64,000 nt of DNA, taken from NCBI GenBank assembly GCA_964036045.1, contig OZ038390.1, forward strand, positions 34,922,379-34,986,378. Direction: 5' to 3'. The translations under genes were made by a program, and so were the position numbers. Shown piece by piece: positions 36,712 through 46,116 of this stretch. The notes beneath the pieces are model-generated. The model was not told the origin of the DNA, ran no database searches, and saw only the letters and a program-made list of their open reading frames with translations. Within the stretch, counting starts at the first letter, position 1. Every line of letters begins with the position of its first letter. This stretch comes from Eutreptiella sp. 'Long Island Sound 2002' (lineage: Eukaryota > Euglenozoa > Euglenophyceae > Eutreptiales > Eutreptiaceae).

Positions 36712-36960
36712 CTTTGATCCCGCCGCAGCCCCCGTTTTTGCTGGATCTCAGCTGCAGGGGTCCTCCTGTCCCTGTCCGCATCCTCTCCGTCCCTTTGGCT
36801 TTCCTGCGCCCCACCCTCCAGCCCGGTCCTTGACCACGATTGCTGCCCCGTATCTGCTCAGTGATGCCGAGATTGACATGCTGGTGCAGCAATCCCTGGC
36901 CCCTCCGGAGGACGGGACTCACACCGTGTGCCGATCCAGTTCCTTATCGTTTGGTTGTCT
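36712..36960 (+). CDS. Candidate internal exon, acidic helix in Pro-rich context
   Basis: After a possible acceptor (GTGCACTCAG at 36702-36711) the frame reads FDPAAAPVFAGSQLQG, a Pro-rich part, and then APYLLSDAEIDMLVQQSLAP, a well-formed acidic amphipathic helix. The 3' limit is uncertain; a GT lies near 36927. No family is recognised. Confidence 0.35.
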
Positions 36961-38150
36961 CCCATCCCAATCGCTTGCTGCCCTGACTGGGTCTCTGACA
37001 CGTGGCATGCGGCTATGCCCCCCCCACCTCGCACCCTCTCGGTACCTCAGGCTCAGATGTTGACAGAAGGGCAGCCCCAGTTATTTTGCAATCAGAACCA
37101 ATCAATGTGCATGGGAACCAATCAACACACGTGGGAACCAATCGACGTGTGTGCATGTAAATCTGCAACACTAAGTGTCGTTCGTTTCCCACTGCAAGCC
37201 ATTGCCCAATGAATGTCCATTGCCAAATGCCAATGTTCAATTTCAATTGCTTGTCAAGGACGTGAGTAACAACGACTCTTCCAGCGCCATGCATGAGATG
37301 CTGCTTGAACATATCCGCGCTCCCAAGCTCAGAGAACGTCTCAATTTTTCAACCTGTTGACGGGTGCCAAATCAGGACCACAGCAGAACGGCAAGAGGGA
37401 AATGCATGGGTGAGAACCCAACAAATCAGCCCGGAAAGCAAACCAAGCATGTGCATAGCCCCATAGAAATCCAGAAGACTGAGCAAATTGACAGATCGAC
37501 AAGGCAAAAGGCAGACTGGACGAAAGCAAACAAACAGGCCATCCCCGCAATCTGTGCAACTGCTTGCAACAGTCCAACGGACCAAGCTTTGGGTTTCAGC
37601 CAAGCAGTTTGGGCGTTTGTGAACGGGGCCAGGGCATTTGCACCAGGGCACCCAAGGGAGGGTACACGAGTAGAGTTCTCCCTGAGGAAGAGAGCGCGGG
37701 GGGTTCTGGCAACGCAACACTGCGCGGGCCCCATTGGAACGCAATCGTGTCTGTAAGGGTTGCAGGGTTGACTGTGACAGATATCGCTCCTCTCAACATG
37801 CTCACCAACATTCTTTCCCTCAAAGAATTCAAACGTTGCGTATGGTGAAACAATTGCATTGTCTTTCTGCATGCCGACCCTTTCCTCTAGGCTTTTGAAA
37901 TGGAGTCGTTGACACCAGCACTCTTCTGGCAGCACCCCCTCTCTGGCCGTCCGCCATGCGCACCAACTGCCCCAGCAGGACCAAGCAATCTTTAGCAAGC
38001 AAGGAAAAGAGAAATCTGATTTTTCGTTGACCCATCTGTTATGGTGTTATGGGCGTCAAAGATGGAAGCAGGGGCTGGGGCTGGGATGAGCCACATCACG
38101 GACTTGGCCTTGGGCTGGGGTGCACGGCCCAGTTAGTGTGCGTCACCGCG

Positions 38151-38314
38151 GGGTCCTGCTGAATTCAGCAAAGTGATGTTCTGTGACAGTTTTAGGGCTC
38201 AATTGCAGCTGTGTGTGGCTGGGCGTGTAACGGGGTCCTGCTGAATTCAGCAAAGTGTTGTTCTGTGACAGTTTTAGGGCTCAATTGCAGCTGTGTGTGG
38301 CTGGGCGTGGAAAC
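38151..38314 (+). repeat. Tandem duplication, 82-bp unit
   Basis: Two nearly identical copies, starting GGGTCCTGCTGAATTCAGCA at 38151 and 38233, each ending GTGTGTGGCTGGGCGTG. They end about 80 bp upstream of tRNA-Gln. Confidence 0.92.
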
Positions 38315-38395
38315 GCGTGAGAGGATGTGGAGGTCAAGACCAATTGTACATCAATTGTCTATCATTGAGTCTCGTGATGCTCATGCTCAACATCG

Positions 38396-38467
38396 GGTTC
38401 TATAGTGTAGTGGTTAGCACCCAGGATTCTGATTCCTGTAACCCCGGTTCGAATCCGGGTAGGACCT
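38396..38467 (+). tRNA. tRNA-Gln (anticodon CUG)
   Basis: A complete 72-nt cloverleaf without intron. The acceptor GGTTCTA pairs with TAGGACC (one G-U). The D arm is GTGTAGTGGTTAGCAC. The anticodon stem CAGGA/TCCTG encloses loop TTCTGAT, giving anticodon CUG at 38429-38431. The T arm is CCCGG-TTCGAAT-CCGGG. A-box and B-box sequences are good and a T run follows within 10 nt (CCTTTGTTTC). The body resembles standard eukaryotic tRNA-Gln. It decodes CAG; whether it or a sister tRNA with CUA could read UAG bears on the in-frame TAG findings. Confidence 0.95.
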
Positions 38468-38588
38468 TTGTTTCATTTTCCAAGGCGTTTACTGTTTGCT
38501 GGACTACAGAATTTCCTTGTGGTTCTCGGAGCTCTCCATGTGGGTAGCGTCCACCTGCACGCAATCCTGGTACCCATGTGCTCCACAG

Positions 38589-38970
38589 GCACAAAGCGCA
38601 AACTGTCTGAATATGACGCCAGTGAACAGTTGACAGATATCAAACTCATGGATGGCCAGCAGCTCCAACGCTGCCATTCCGAGCAGCAAGATCAGATGGT
38701 CCTCGACGATGATACGGTAATCCTCGGACCCCAGTACACGTACCTCCCCCGGCCCCGGAAGTCTCCCATTCAAATGCTGTTGCCTCGCCTTCGGTGCATG
38801 CAATGCAGACTCGCTGGTCACGGGCATTTTTTGATCCCTCTGCCCCGCACCACAACTGCCGACGACCCGCTCTCGACCCCTGAGGCCTTGGGTTCGTACG
38901 GCTGCCCGGTGCGTCCGGGATCGTGGCAGTGTTGCAGTCGGACCCCTTCCTCCAGCTCGCGTGCCAGCAA
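38589..38970 (+). CDS. Candidate internal exon with nuclear localisation-like signal
   Basis: The acceptor CATGTGCTCCACAG is at 38588 and the donor CAA|GTAAGC at 38971. The frame reads GTKRKLSEYDASEQLTD, LMDGQQLQRCHSEQQDQMVL and ILGPQYTYLPRPRKSP, then a Cys-Pro-rich part. KRKLSEYD is a basic, possibly regulated nuclear-localisation motif. Both splice sites are good and the frame is open throughout. The exon lies 120 bp downstream of tRNA-Gln. Confidence 0.55.
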
Positions 38971-39000
38971 GTAAGCAAGGGATGGGGCTTTCGCAGACCG

Positions 39001-39125
39001 ACAATTCGTGTGGGTTGCTGCGGCGCCTTACGGGTGCTGCTACGATGCCGTCTATTTTTGGGCCTGTCCTTGCCTCTGCCTCTGCCCCCCGACGTTTGCC
39101 CCCTGCCCCTGCCGCTGCCCATGGT
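39001..39125 (+). CDS. Candidate internal exon, Ala/Pro-rich
   Basis: After acceptor CTTTCGCAG (ending 38998) one phase reads TDNSCGLLRRLTGAATMPSI and then FGPVLASASAPRRLPPAPAA, using the recurrent CCTCTGCC/CCCCTGCC hexamers. A possible donor is CATG|GTCC near 39122; the phase meets TGA at about 39144. The exon limits are tentative. Confidence 0.3.
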
Positions 39126-39690
39126 CCGTTCCGCGCCCATTCATGAGGTTGATTGAGAGGGTAGAGCACCTGCATCTGACACCTCTGCCCCTGGCGCCCT
39201 GCCCTTTTCTGCCGGACTACATGACAACTTACTGCTGATTCCCGGCGGAAATGCCGGAGGATACATGGACCATCAGCGATCTTATGGCCAGAGACAGTTT
39301 CGACGGCGTCGCCTTCTGCCAATCCCAACCCGTAAAATGCGGGGGATGCCTCCGAAGGACCGATCAATGGCCAAGCCCATGGGATTTCGCCAGCGGGGGG
39401 ATTTCGTTGACGCTTGTGGACGGGGCCAACCCACAGCCTTTCTAAAATGAATCGCTTGGCCTTTACCGACCATCGAACCCCCGTCTGTGGCCGCTATGAA
39501 CCGTTGTCTGCAAATTGCAAGCTTGCAGCCTAATGACCCACCGCTAAATCCTCTGCTAGGGCGCCAAACCCCCTCCCCACTCTCTTGTGGCAACCAACAG
39601 ACCGTTGGCACACGCCAATGGGGATACTTTGCTTTCTGAATGGCGAAATTTCCCTGTCGCTAAATCACCCCCTCCCGTTTCCAACAACAG

Positions 39691-40258
39691 AGCCAAAGGA
39701 AAAAGACGAGCTGATGCCACTATTTCTTACGGGCAATCCAGTCAACCACGGCGAGCGCACCTGCGGGGCACCGCTGCTCCTGCGACGGCCCCTGCCCCTG
39801 CCCCTGCCCCTGCCCCTGCCCATTCCGCCTACCAATAGGGGCGCACCGCGCGCTGTGCGGAAAGTAGGCCCCGTTCGACGGACCAGGTGGCCCCACAGGT
39901 CGATCAGGCTCCCCAAGGCCGCAGGTTGTGGGAGAGACCCCACGGATCCTTCTTTGGGGGCATTACGCTCGAACACGGACCCTGGAGTCATGGTCGAATC
40001 AGAAATCCGGGCGTGGTTCTGGAGGTGGCTGGTTTTCAGAGTGGTCATGGGAAATTTGACATGACTGTGCGCACTGTGCATGCGCTGTGCGAAAAATTCC
40101 CCGTTGCCCCTGCCCCTGCCCCAACCTTGCCAGCCTCTGCCCTCGCCCCTTTCCCTACCTCTGCCCCGGACCCTGCCTTGCTTCTGCCTCTGCCTTGCCT
40201 ACCGCTGCCCCCAACCTTCGTCCCCCTGTTTCGAGTCGGGCTGCAGCACGAACGCTCC
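39691..40258 (+). CDS. Candidate exon with in-frame TAG
   Basis: After acceptor CCAACAACAG (ending 39690) the frame reads RAKGKRRADATISYGQSSQP, then an Ala-Pro repeat from (CCCCTG)n, HSAYQ, TAG at 39836-39838, then without phase change GRTARCAESRPRSTDQ, HGSFFGGITLEHGPWSHG, MTVRTVHALCEKFPV and a second Ala/Pro tract. It meets TAA at 40259; the true 3' splice limit is unknown. The part after TAG does not look like non-coding sequence. This locus does not look like a transposon, which makes its TAG informative. Confidence 0.45.
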
Positions 40259-40402
40259 TAAAGACGCGCGGTTGAGGGGTTGAGGGTTCGAGCCCAGGGT
40301 TGGTCCCAAAGTATCGTTGTACACCTTCACCTGCTGTTAACGACTGCACTGCGGATTCATTCCGCTTGTCCTCCAATGGTACCGCACTGCCGTGTGTCGC
40401 AG

Positions 40403-40684
40403 GTACGAGAGCGCAAAGAGCGATTGGAGATCGTAGAAGGGGCTGCCGGCTGGAGGCACGCCCCGGTGTTGAAGTCCGAATCGGGAGGGTCCCGGGTGGC
40501 TCAACCGGAACAAAAACGTGTCCGCGTCGATGAGTCCCTCAGACAACAGCACTGCCTCATCTGCAAGGCCGTGGACAGTGATGTGTTGCCCTGCTCCAAC
40601 TGCCCACGCAGCTTCCACCGGGATTGCCTCCTCTGGGACAGAGGTATGTCCACCCACTGCTGTTCTTGTTTGTGGCCTGCTTGA
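40403..40684 (+). CDS. PHD-finger exon, C-terminal
   Basis: Acceptor TGTGTCGCAG ends at 40402. The frame reads VRERKERLEIVEGAAGWRH, a linker, QKRVRVDESLRQQH, then a C4HC3-type finger: CLIC, nine residues, CSNC, SFHRDC, thirteen residues ending CCSC. It stops at TGA 40682-40684. PHD fingers usually read histone H3 tails or support chromatin complexes. The finger is short, so the last Cys pair (HCCSC) is tentative. With the upstream NLS-like exon it suggests a nuclear chromatin protein. Confidence 0.65.
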   Translation, partial: VRERKERLEIVEGAAGWRHAPVLKSESGGSRVAQPEQKRVRVDESLRQQHCLICKAVDSDVLPCSNCPRSFHRDCLLWDRGMSTHCCSCLWPA

Positions 40685-41880
40685 CGGAAGCCGAACAGCC
40701 AGACTGCCAAGACAAGGCAAGCTTCAAGGAAGACCATTGGCAATAGTAACAATCCGCACTGCCGGGCCCCTGTCCGTCCAGACAGCCAACATCCCTCTGC
40801 ACAGGTCCGCACAGGTAGAAGGGATTGTGAATAGGGGTGTAGGTACCAAGGTGGGTATAGGGTAGGGGGAAGTAGTCTGGGAGGCTGAACTCATGCTGAC
40901 GCTGTCACTAAGAGAGGGGGTGGCCACCGAGATGCAATGACACGAATGGATGATACACTTCCTATGGTGTTGTGCCACCTAGCCTTGCCAAGAGGGAGTG
41001 CTCCAGGGGGGGACCTGCACTGCACGAAGATGCCTCCTGTGCAAGGCTAGTCACATGGTGCCCAAGTGCTATGCCCCAACAGTGGGAGGCACCGGCGATA
41101 CATGGCATCTAGAGGTGCATTAACCATGCCAATACATTCGGTCTAGGTACCAAACGTGTGTGCTATAGAGATGTGGAAACCTGGGGCTTCTACAGTAAGG
41201 AGCTGCTGAGAGCTATTTGAACAAGGGAAGGGAAAAAATGCACCTGCTGAGGAAGGCAGGATAAGGAATGGGAGGACGCACTGCACAGGCCAGTTGCTTT
41301 AGCCAACATTGCCAATATATAGGAATGCCACTTTTGTGAGGAGGCTAGGACAGTAGTGGTGCCGAAAACCAGCACAGTGGGCCTTCTCAGCACATATCAA
41401 CAAACGCAATCACCACTCTTGGGCAAGCGTAGGGTTGTGAACCACCATGGGGCGATGCTGGTGGAACATAGGCAGGTGAGCATGATTTTGGAGGTGATTG
41501 GGTAGCCAAGGGTCCTGCATGGCAGCGTGGTGGAGCCTCGTGGTTGACCGATTTGCATCTGAAGCAGTTTGTTGTGTTCATTCATGGACACGCTTGATCT
41601 CTCTCCATTCATTACTTCCTAATTATCAATTCACACCATCCAACTTTTGTTCCAATACACCCATGCTTAAGTTTCCCTTAGTGACTGGGTCAAGATTTTG
41701 GTTGGCCAACGTCGCTGGCCTAGAACTCACATGTGGGGATTTGATAGTAATTCTGCTCGACTGCCATCCCCCACCTTGCGTCTGTGGATAGGGGCTGTCC
41801 GGTAACAGGTGTGTTGCTATCTTATGAAGGAGTCGCCAGTACTGTGTATCTGTGGGGCTGATCATGTACTGCCCCGGCAA
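40685..41880. other. No gene supported
   Basis: Short frames only. No splice-supported exon, RNA gene or repeat was recognised between the PHD exon and the foldback composite. Confidence 0.5.
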
Positions 41881-43463
41881 GAGGGACTTTGAGCCACATG
41901 AGGGCCGGAACCTATCACAATGGCTGGCCCGGATGCTTTTTAGTCCGGTAGGGTGCCTTGTCGAAGAACCTTGCCCAAAGGGTCACTCATGGCGGAGAAA
42001 ACTTCCTGGCCTTTTTGCAAGTTAACCAGTGGTGCGGTCTCAAGCACTAGGGGGAGGCCTTGCCGGAGCTTAAGGCGGGGAGCTTGAACACGGAGGCAAG
42101 CCCCCCCCCCCTCTAGTCTCAATGGCGCCATTCCCAACCGGCCATGACAACTAGAGGGTGGATATATGAGCCAATCTTTCCGGATCTTGAAATTGGCTGG
42201 TTGGCATGGAGTGTCACCGATCTCCAAATGGTGCCCCTATTTTTTGCATCCAGATTTCACACCACATGAGGGCTGGAACCTATCACAATGGGTGGCCCGG
42301 ATGCTTTTTCGTCCGGTATGGTACCTTGTTGAAAAACCTTGCCCAAAGGGTCACTCATGGCGGGGAAAATTTCCCGGCCTTTTTGCAAGCTAGGGTGGTC
42401 CGCTACCTAGGTGTCATTTTCACACCTAGTGAGCCGCCAACCAGTGGTGCCGTCTGAAGCACCAGGCAGTGGCTCGACCTGTGGGGATCAAGCCTGGCGT
42501 TACCTCATGCTGTGTATGCCCCCATTTCAGCCGAGGGGTGTCTAAGGGGTCCCATTAGCTACAACTACCAGTATCTATGTGGACCCGCAAAGCCACAAAA
42601 AACACAAGGGGTGTCCTTGGTGCAACACATACAAGTCTATGGGTGGCGGCATTGTGATGGGAAACTCGGTGTATGTGCAAGAGCTCCATCCTAGGTCCTT
42701 GTGTTAGATTGATCCAAGCCATTTGATGGTGGGTGAGGATAGTGTCCACATGAGGGCAACCTTCCTGTGTGATACTAGACTAGAGTGTGTGGTAAGGTAC
42801 CGTTGGTGAACCAATATGGTGCCTAGGACCCAAGTAGCCTGCACAAGCGTAGCCCTTGTAGTGATGCACCCAGTCTAGCACCCGGTGGCGGGGTGGGTTG
42901 TGCACTTTGATTGGTTGCATCTTGTGATGCCACACTTGCTGCCATGCTAGAGTGGAACGTTCTTGCGGGTCCGAGGGGTCCAAAAGGCATTGCTAGGGGA
43001 GTGCTTACTGCATGCTGTGGGCGCCCTGTAGGGTAAGGGGAATTAGCTTTGGACACCTTTGGCGTGGGCTGAAGGGGGTCGACTAAAGAGGATGATTGCA
43101 AGTGTAGGCATGTCATACCGGCGAGTGCCTTGACCTGGTACTTGCGCACCAAGTCCTAGGTGTAGCATTTTTGCTTGGTGCGGATGGGCGGATGGTTTCA
43201 AGCACTGATTGGGTCACTCACAAGCGTATAGCCTATAGTCCTCATTCCCGGCCCCGCACAACCATTTGTTGCGTAGGTCTCCCAGTGAAATCTGGATGCA
43301 AAAAATAGGGGCACCATTTGGAGATCGGTGACACTCCATGCCAACCAGCCAATTTCAAGATCCGGAAAGATTGGCTCATATATCCACCCTCGAGTTGTCA
43401 TGGCTGGTTGGGAATGGCGCCATTGAGACTAGAGGGGGGCTTGCCTCCGTGTTCAAGAGACAT

Positions 43464-43545
43464 GGACGGTCTAGTGGTATGCGCCTTGGCTGGCGCTCGT
43501 TGTGGTCGGGGGTTCGAACCCCGGTTCGTCTGTCCGTCCAGGGGC
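43464..43545 (+). other. tRNA-like / SINE-like Pol III promoter
   Basis: GTCTAGTGGTATGCG (A-box-like) is followed ~40 nt later by GGGGGTTCGAACCCC (B-box). GGACGG near the start can pair with CCGTCC near the end. The acceptor and T stems do not pair correctly for a functional tRNA. It is best read as a degenerate tRNA or SINE head inside the foldback element. Confidence 0.5.
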
Positions 43546-43799
43546 CCGCCGGCGAGGTCCCCGCCACCCCTTCAGCAGCCCGCTCCACCATCGGTACCGC
43601 CGTTGGATGGGTGGCGTGTCTCGTCCTCATAGTTTTTTTCTTACTGCAGATTGTCTTCGTCTTGCGTCAGGTATGTCCGAGTGAGAAATTAAAAAGCAAG
43701 GCACCAGGCACAGCACACCTGCAGCAGCGCGCTCCGCCACCGGTACCGCCTTGCGCCGCCGGAAGCGCATCTCCTCCTCGTAGTCCTCTTCGGCCTCCG

Positions 43800-43870
43800 G
43801 CCAAGGGGATTCGAACCCCCGTCTTCAGGGCAGCAGCCGGCTGCACTGCCGCTGTGGTACATACCCCAAA
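43800..43870 (-). other. tRNA-like / SINE-like Pol III promoter
   Basis: On the minus strand, ACAGCGGCAGTGCAGC is followed by GGGGGTTCGAATCCCC, a perfect B-box. No acceptor stem forms. It is head-to-head with the tRNA-like unit at 43464, ~260 bp away. Confidence 0.45.
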
Positions 43871-44650
43871 AATCTACTTTATGCCTCTCAGGTCATAGGA
43901 TCGAAGTGTCTAGACTGAACCTTTCAAAACGGAGGTTGGGCCCTCGGCCCCCTCACACCAACAATGCCTCTCAGCGGCGCCAGGTAGAATCGCATACGTT
44001 AGTCTATATATCAATTCCCATTTTGCAGCTATGAGTTTTCTAGCCTAACGTGATCATTACGGCATCATGACACAGCAACAGCAATTGAACACACTGACAC
44101 ACAACAGAACACACCTAGGACGCCCACAGCGACTGAGAGCCGAAGGAGTGCTTGACTACAGTAGCAGTGGGTGATAGGACATATAGTATGTAGCATGCAG
44201 GCAGCACCTGCCGAACTATAAGTCATCAGGTTAACACGCTCGAATACTGGCGTTTGATTGTAGATATGGATGCTGTTTTAATGACAGATGAATGCTTTGT
44301 GTTTCATCTAGATTGTCCATAGCATATCCTTTTGAACACAAGAACCGTTGCAGTTTGAATGATGATTGAGCCCCCTCCGTGTTCAAGCCCTCCGCCTTAG
44401 GCTCCGGCAAGGCCTCCCCCTAGTGCTTGAGACCGCACCACTGGTTGGCGGGTCACTAGGTGTGAAAATGACACCTAGGTAGCGGACCAACCTAACTTGC
44501 AAAAAGGCCGGGAAGTTTTCTCCGCCATGGGTGACCCTTTGGGCAAGGTTCTTCGGCAAGGCACCCTACCGGACCAAAAAGCATCCGGGCCACCCATCGT
44601 GATAGGTTCCGGCCCTCATGTGGTGTGAAACCTAGAGGCAGAAAATAGGC

Positions 44651-46081
44651 GTACTAGACCTGGGATCCCACAGTTTGCATAGTACCTAGCACAGGGGGAA
44701 TGCAATTTATGTTATATCATTTGGCAGTGATCCCTATTCGTGTCATGACCCTAACCAGCCTTTCTTTGCACTTGGGTCTCCCTAGGAGTGGGAGGCATGC
44801 ATTTAGGCATATGTCCATTGCATATCTTCTGTCTTTCTACATTTCAGCGCACATTCTCTTTGAAATTGAAAAAAAGGAAGGTTGCTGTTATTGTGTGATC
44901 CCACTGTGCACGATTCACCTGCGGCTTGCACCAGAAGCACACGCTGTACAAATAATTGTACGCATATCGGCGAAGATTCATAGAGTGCTACCATCACTCT
45001 CTGTCGCATGTCCTTTACAATGGTAACATGTTTGTTGTTGGGTTGGAGCACTTTCTTGCCCCGAGTGCAGCCCATGCTGTCTTATTCTGCAATTGGTGCA
45101 ATTGGTGCATTGAAGTCATACCATTGTTTAGTTTGCTGCATTGGTGCAGTCGTGTTTTTGTTTGAGACCCCTTGTCATTAGATGTTGTTTGAAGACGAGA
45201 TGAGATGACATACAAAGCAATGTGGTAGGAGACACAAAACAACAATTTGGTGCCACACACCAAAAATCCTGGAAGAAATGCCCCAAGGGGCTCCAAACCA
45301 TCCACCCTTCTTTTCAAGCCTGTTTTGGGCCATAGCCACAAGACCTGCGTTGTTGATATCCAGGTAGATTGAGCAGACATGGAAGAGGTAGCACAAGCAG
45401 AGCGGCAGCCCATGGGGACAACTGTCCCAATGTTTGTACATGAACCTACCCCGAGTTTTGGATGGGCCTGCAAAACTCTTCCCCCCTTTGATATATGGCT
45501 CATTGTGGTCAGCGCAGTGACACAATGATTTTGAGTCGTATCTGTTGTGACTAACCCCCCCCCCCCCACGACACACTCCCGCATCCTGACATGCACACCC
45601 AACCAGAACCACACACAACCTTGGAGGCACACCTCCACAAAACAGATTCCAGTGCATTGAACCGGGTGTACCAACCGACACCCCCACTTCACCTTTATGG
45701 CTCACCCCTGGGGTGTTGATGGGTAGTTGAGGGGGGTTGCAGTGAAACACGGCCCTATTGGGGGGGCGACATAATGGCCACTGCTGTCCACTCCTTGGGG
45801 CAGTAGGAAAAACCCGTGTCAAAATGATTTTTGTCGGGGAGGGGGGCCCAAAGAGGGGGGTTTCAGAAAGGGGCTCTTTGGGCCAGCCCTATGTAAAACT
45901 TCTTGTATGTTTGCAGTGCATCAGAAAGAATTGGCCAACTGCTGATAACTGCCGGGGGGGGGTTCATGTGTGCAGTTCTTGTGGTAGCCCTGCGCTACCC
46001 CCAAGAAGAAAGAACCCCCCCACAAGGAGTCCAATTGGGACCACGTAGGCAGAGGAAGGGGGAGCGTTTGGCTGAAACTGC
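44651..46081. other. No gene supported
   Basis: A minus-strand opening around 45180-45690 contains MAQNRLEKKGGWFGAPWGIS but no recognisable domain, and a poly-C tract at 45549-45567 falls within it. Nothing else was found. Confidence 0.45.
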
Positions 46082-46102
46082 GCGCCTCGTTATACGAGGC
46101 GC
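46082..46102. other. Hairpin at left end of the poly-C minisatellite
   Basis: GCGCCTCGT and ACGAGGCGC form a perfect 9-bp inverted repeat around TAT. The left arm is the start of the minisatellite consensus; the right arm is its inverse, found in the array region only at the two outer ends. Confidence 0.85.
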
Positions 46103-46116
46103 AAATCGGGCTCGGC

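Larger units (their letters stand above)
41885..44650. mobile_element. Composite inverted-repeat (foldback) element, ~2.8 kb
   Basis: The left end (41890-42065) carries ACATGAGGGCCGGAACCTAT, CCGGATGCTTTTTAGTCCGG and CCTTGCCCAAAGGGTCACTC. The right end (44390-44645) is its reverse complement. A second direct copy of this module is at 42262-42460. A second module at 42100-42260 recurs reverse-complemented at 43270-43460. Poly-C tracts sit at module junctions (42101-42112). No transposase is visible. The arrangement suggests nested or rearranged copies of one non-autonomous family. Confidence 0.75.

Noticed and set aside
43464-43545. Functional tRNA gene
   Set aside because: The acceptor and T stems do not pair and the anticodon stem-loop is one base short; only the promoter boxes are good.
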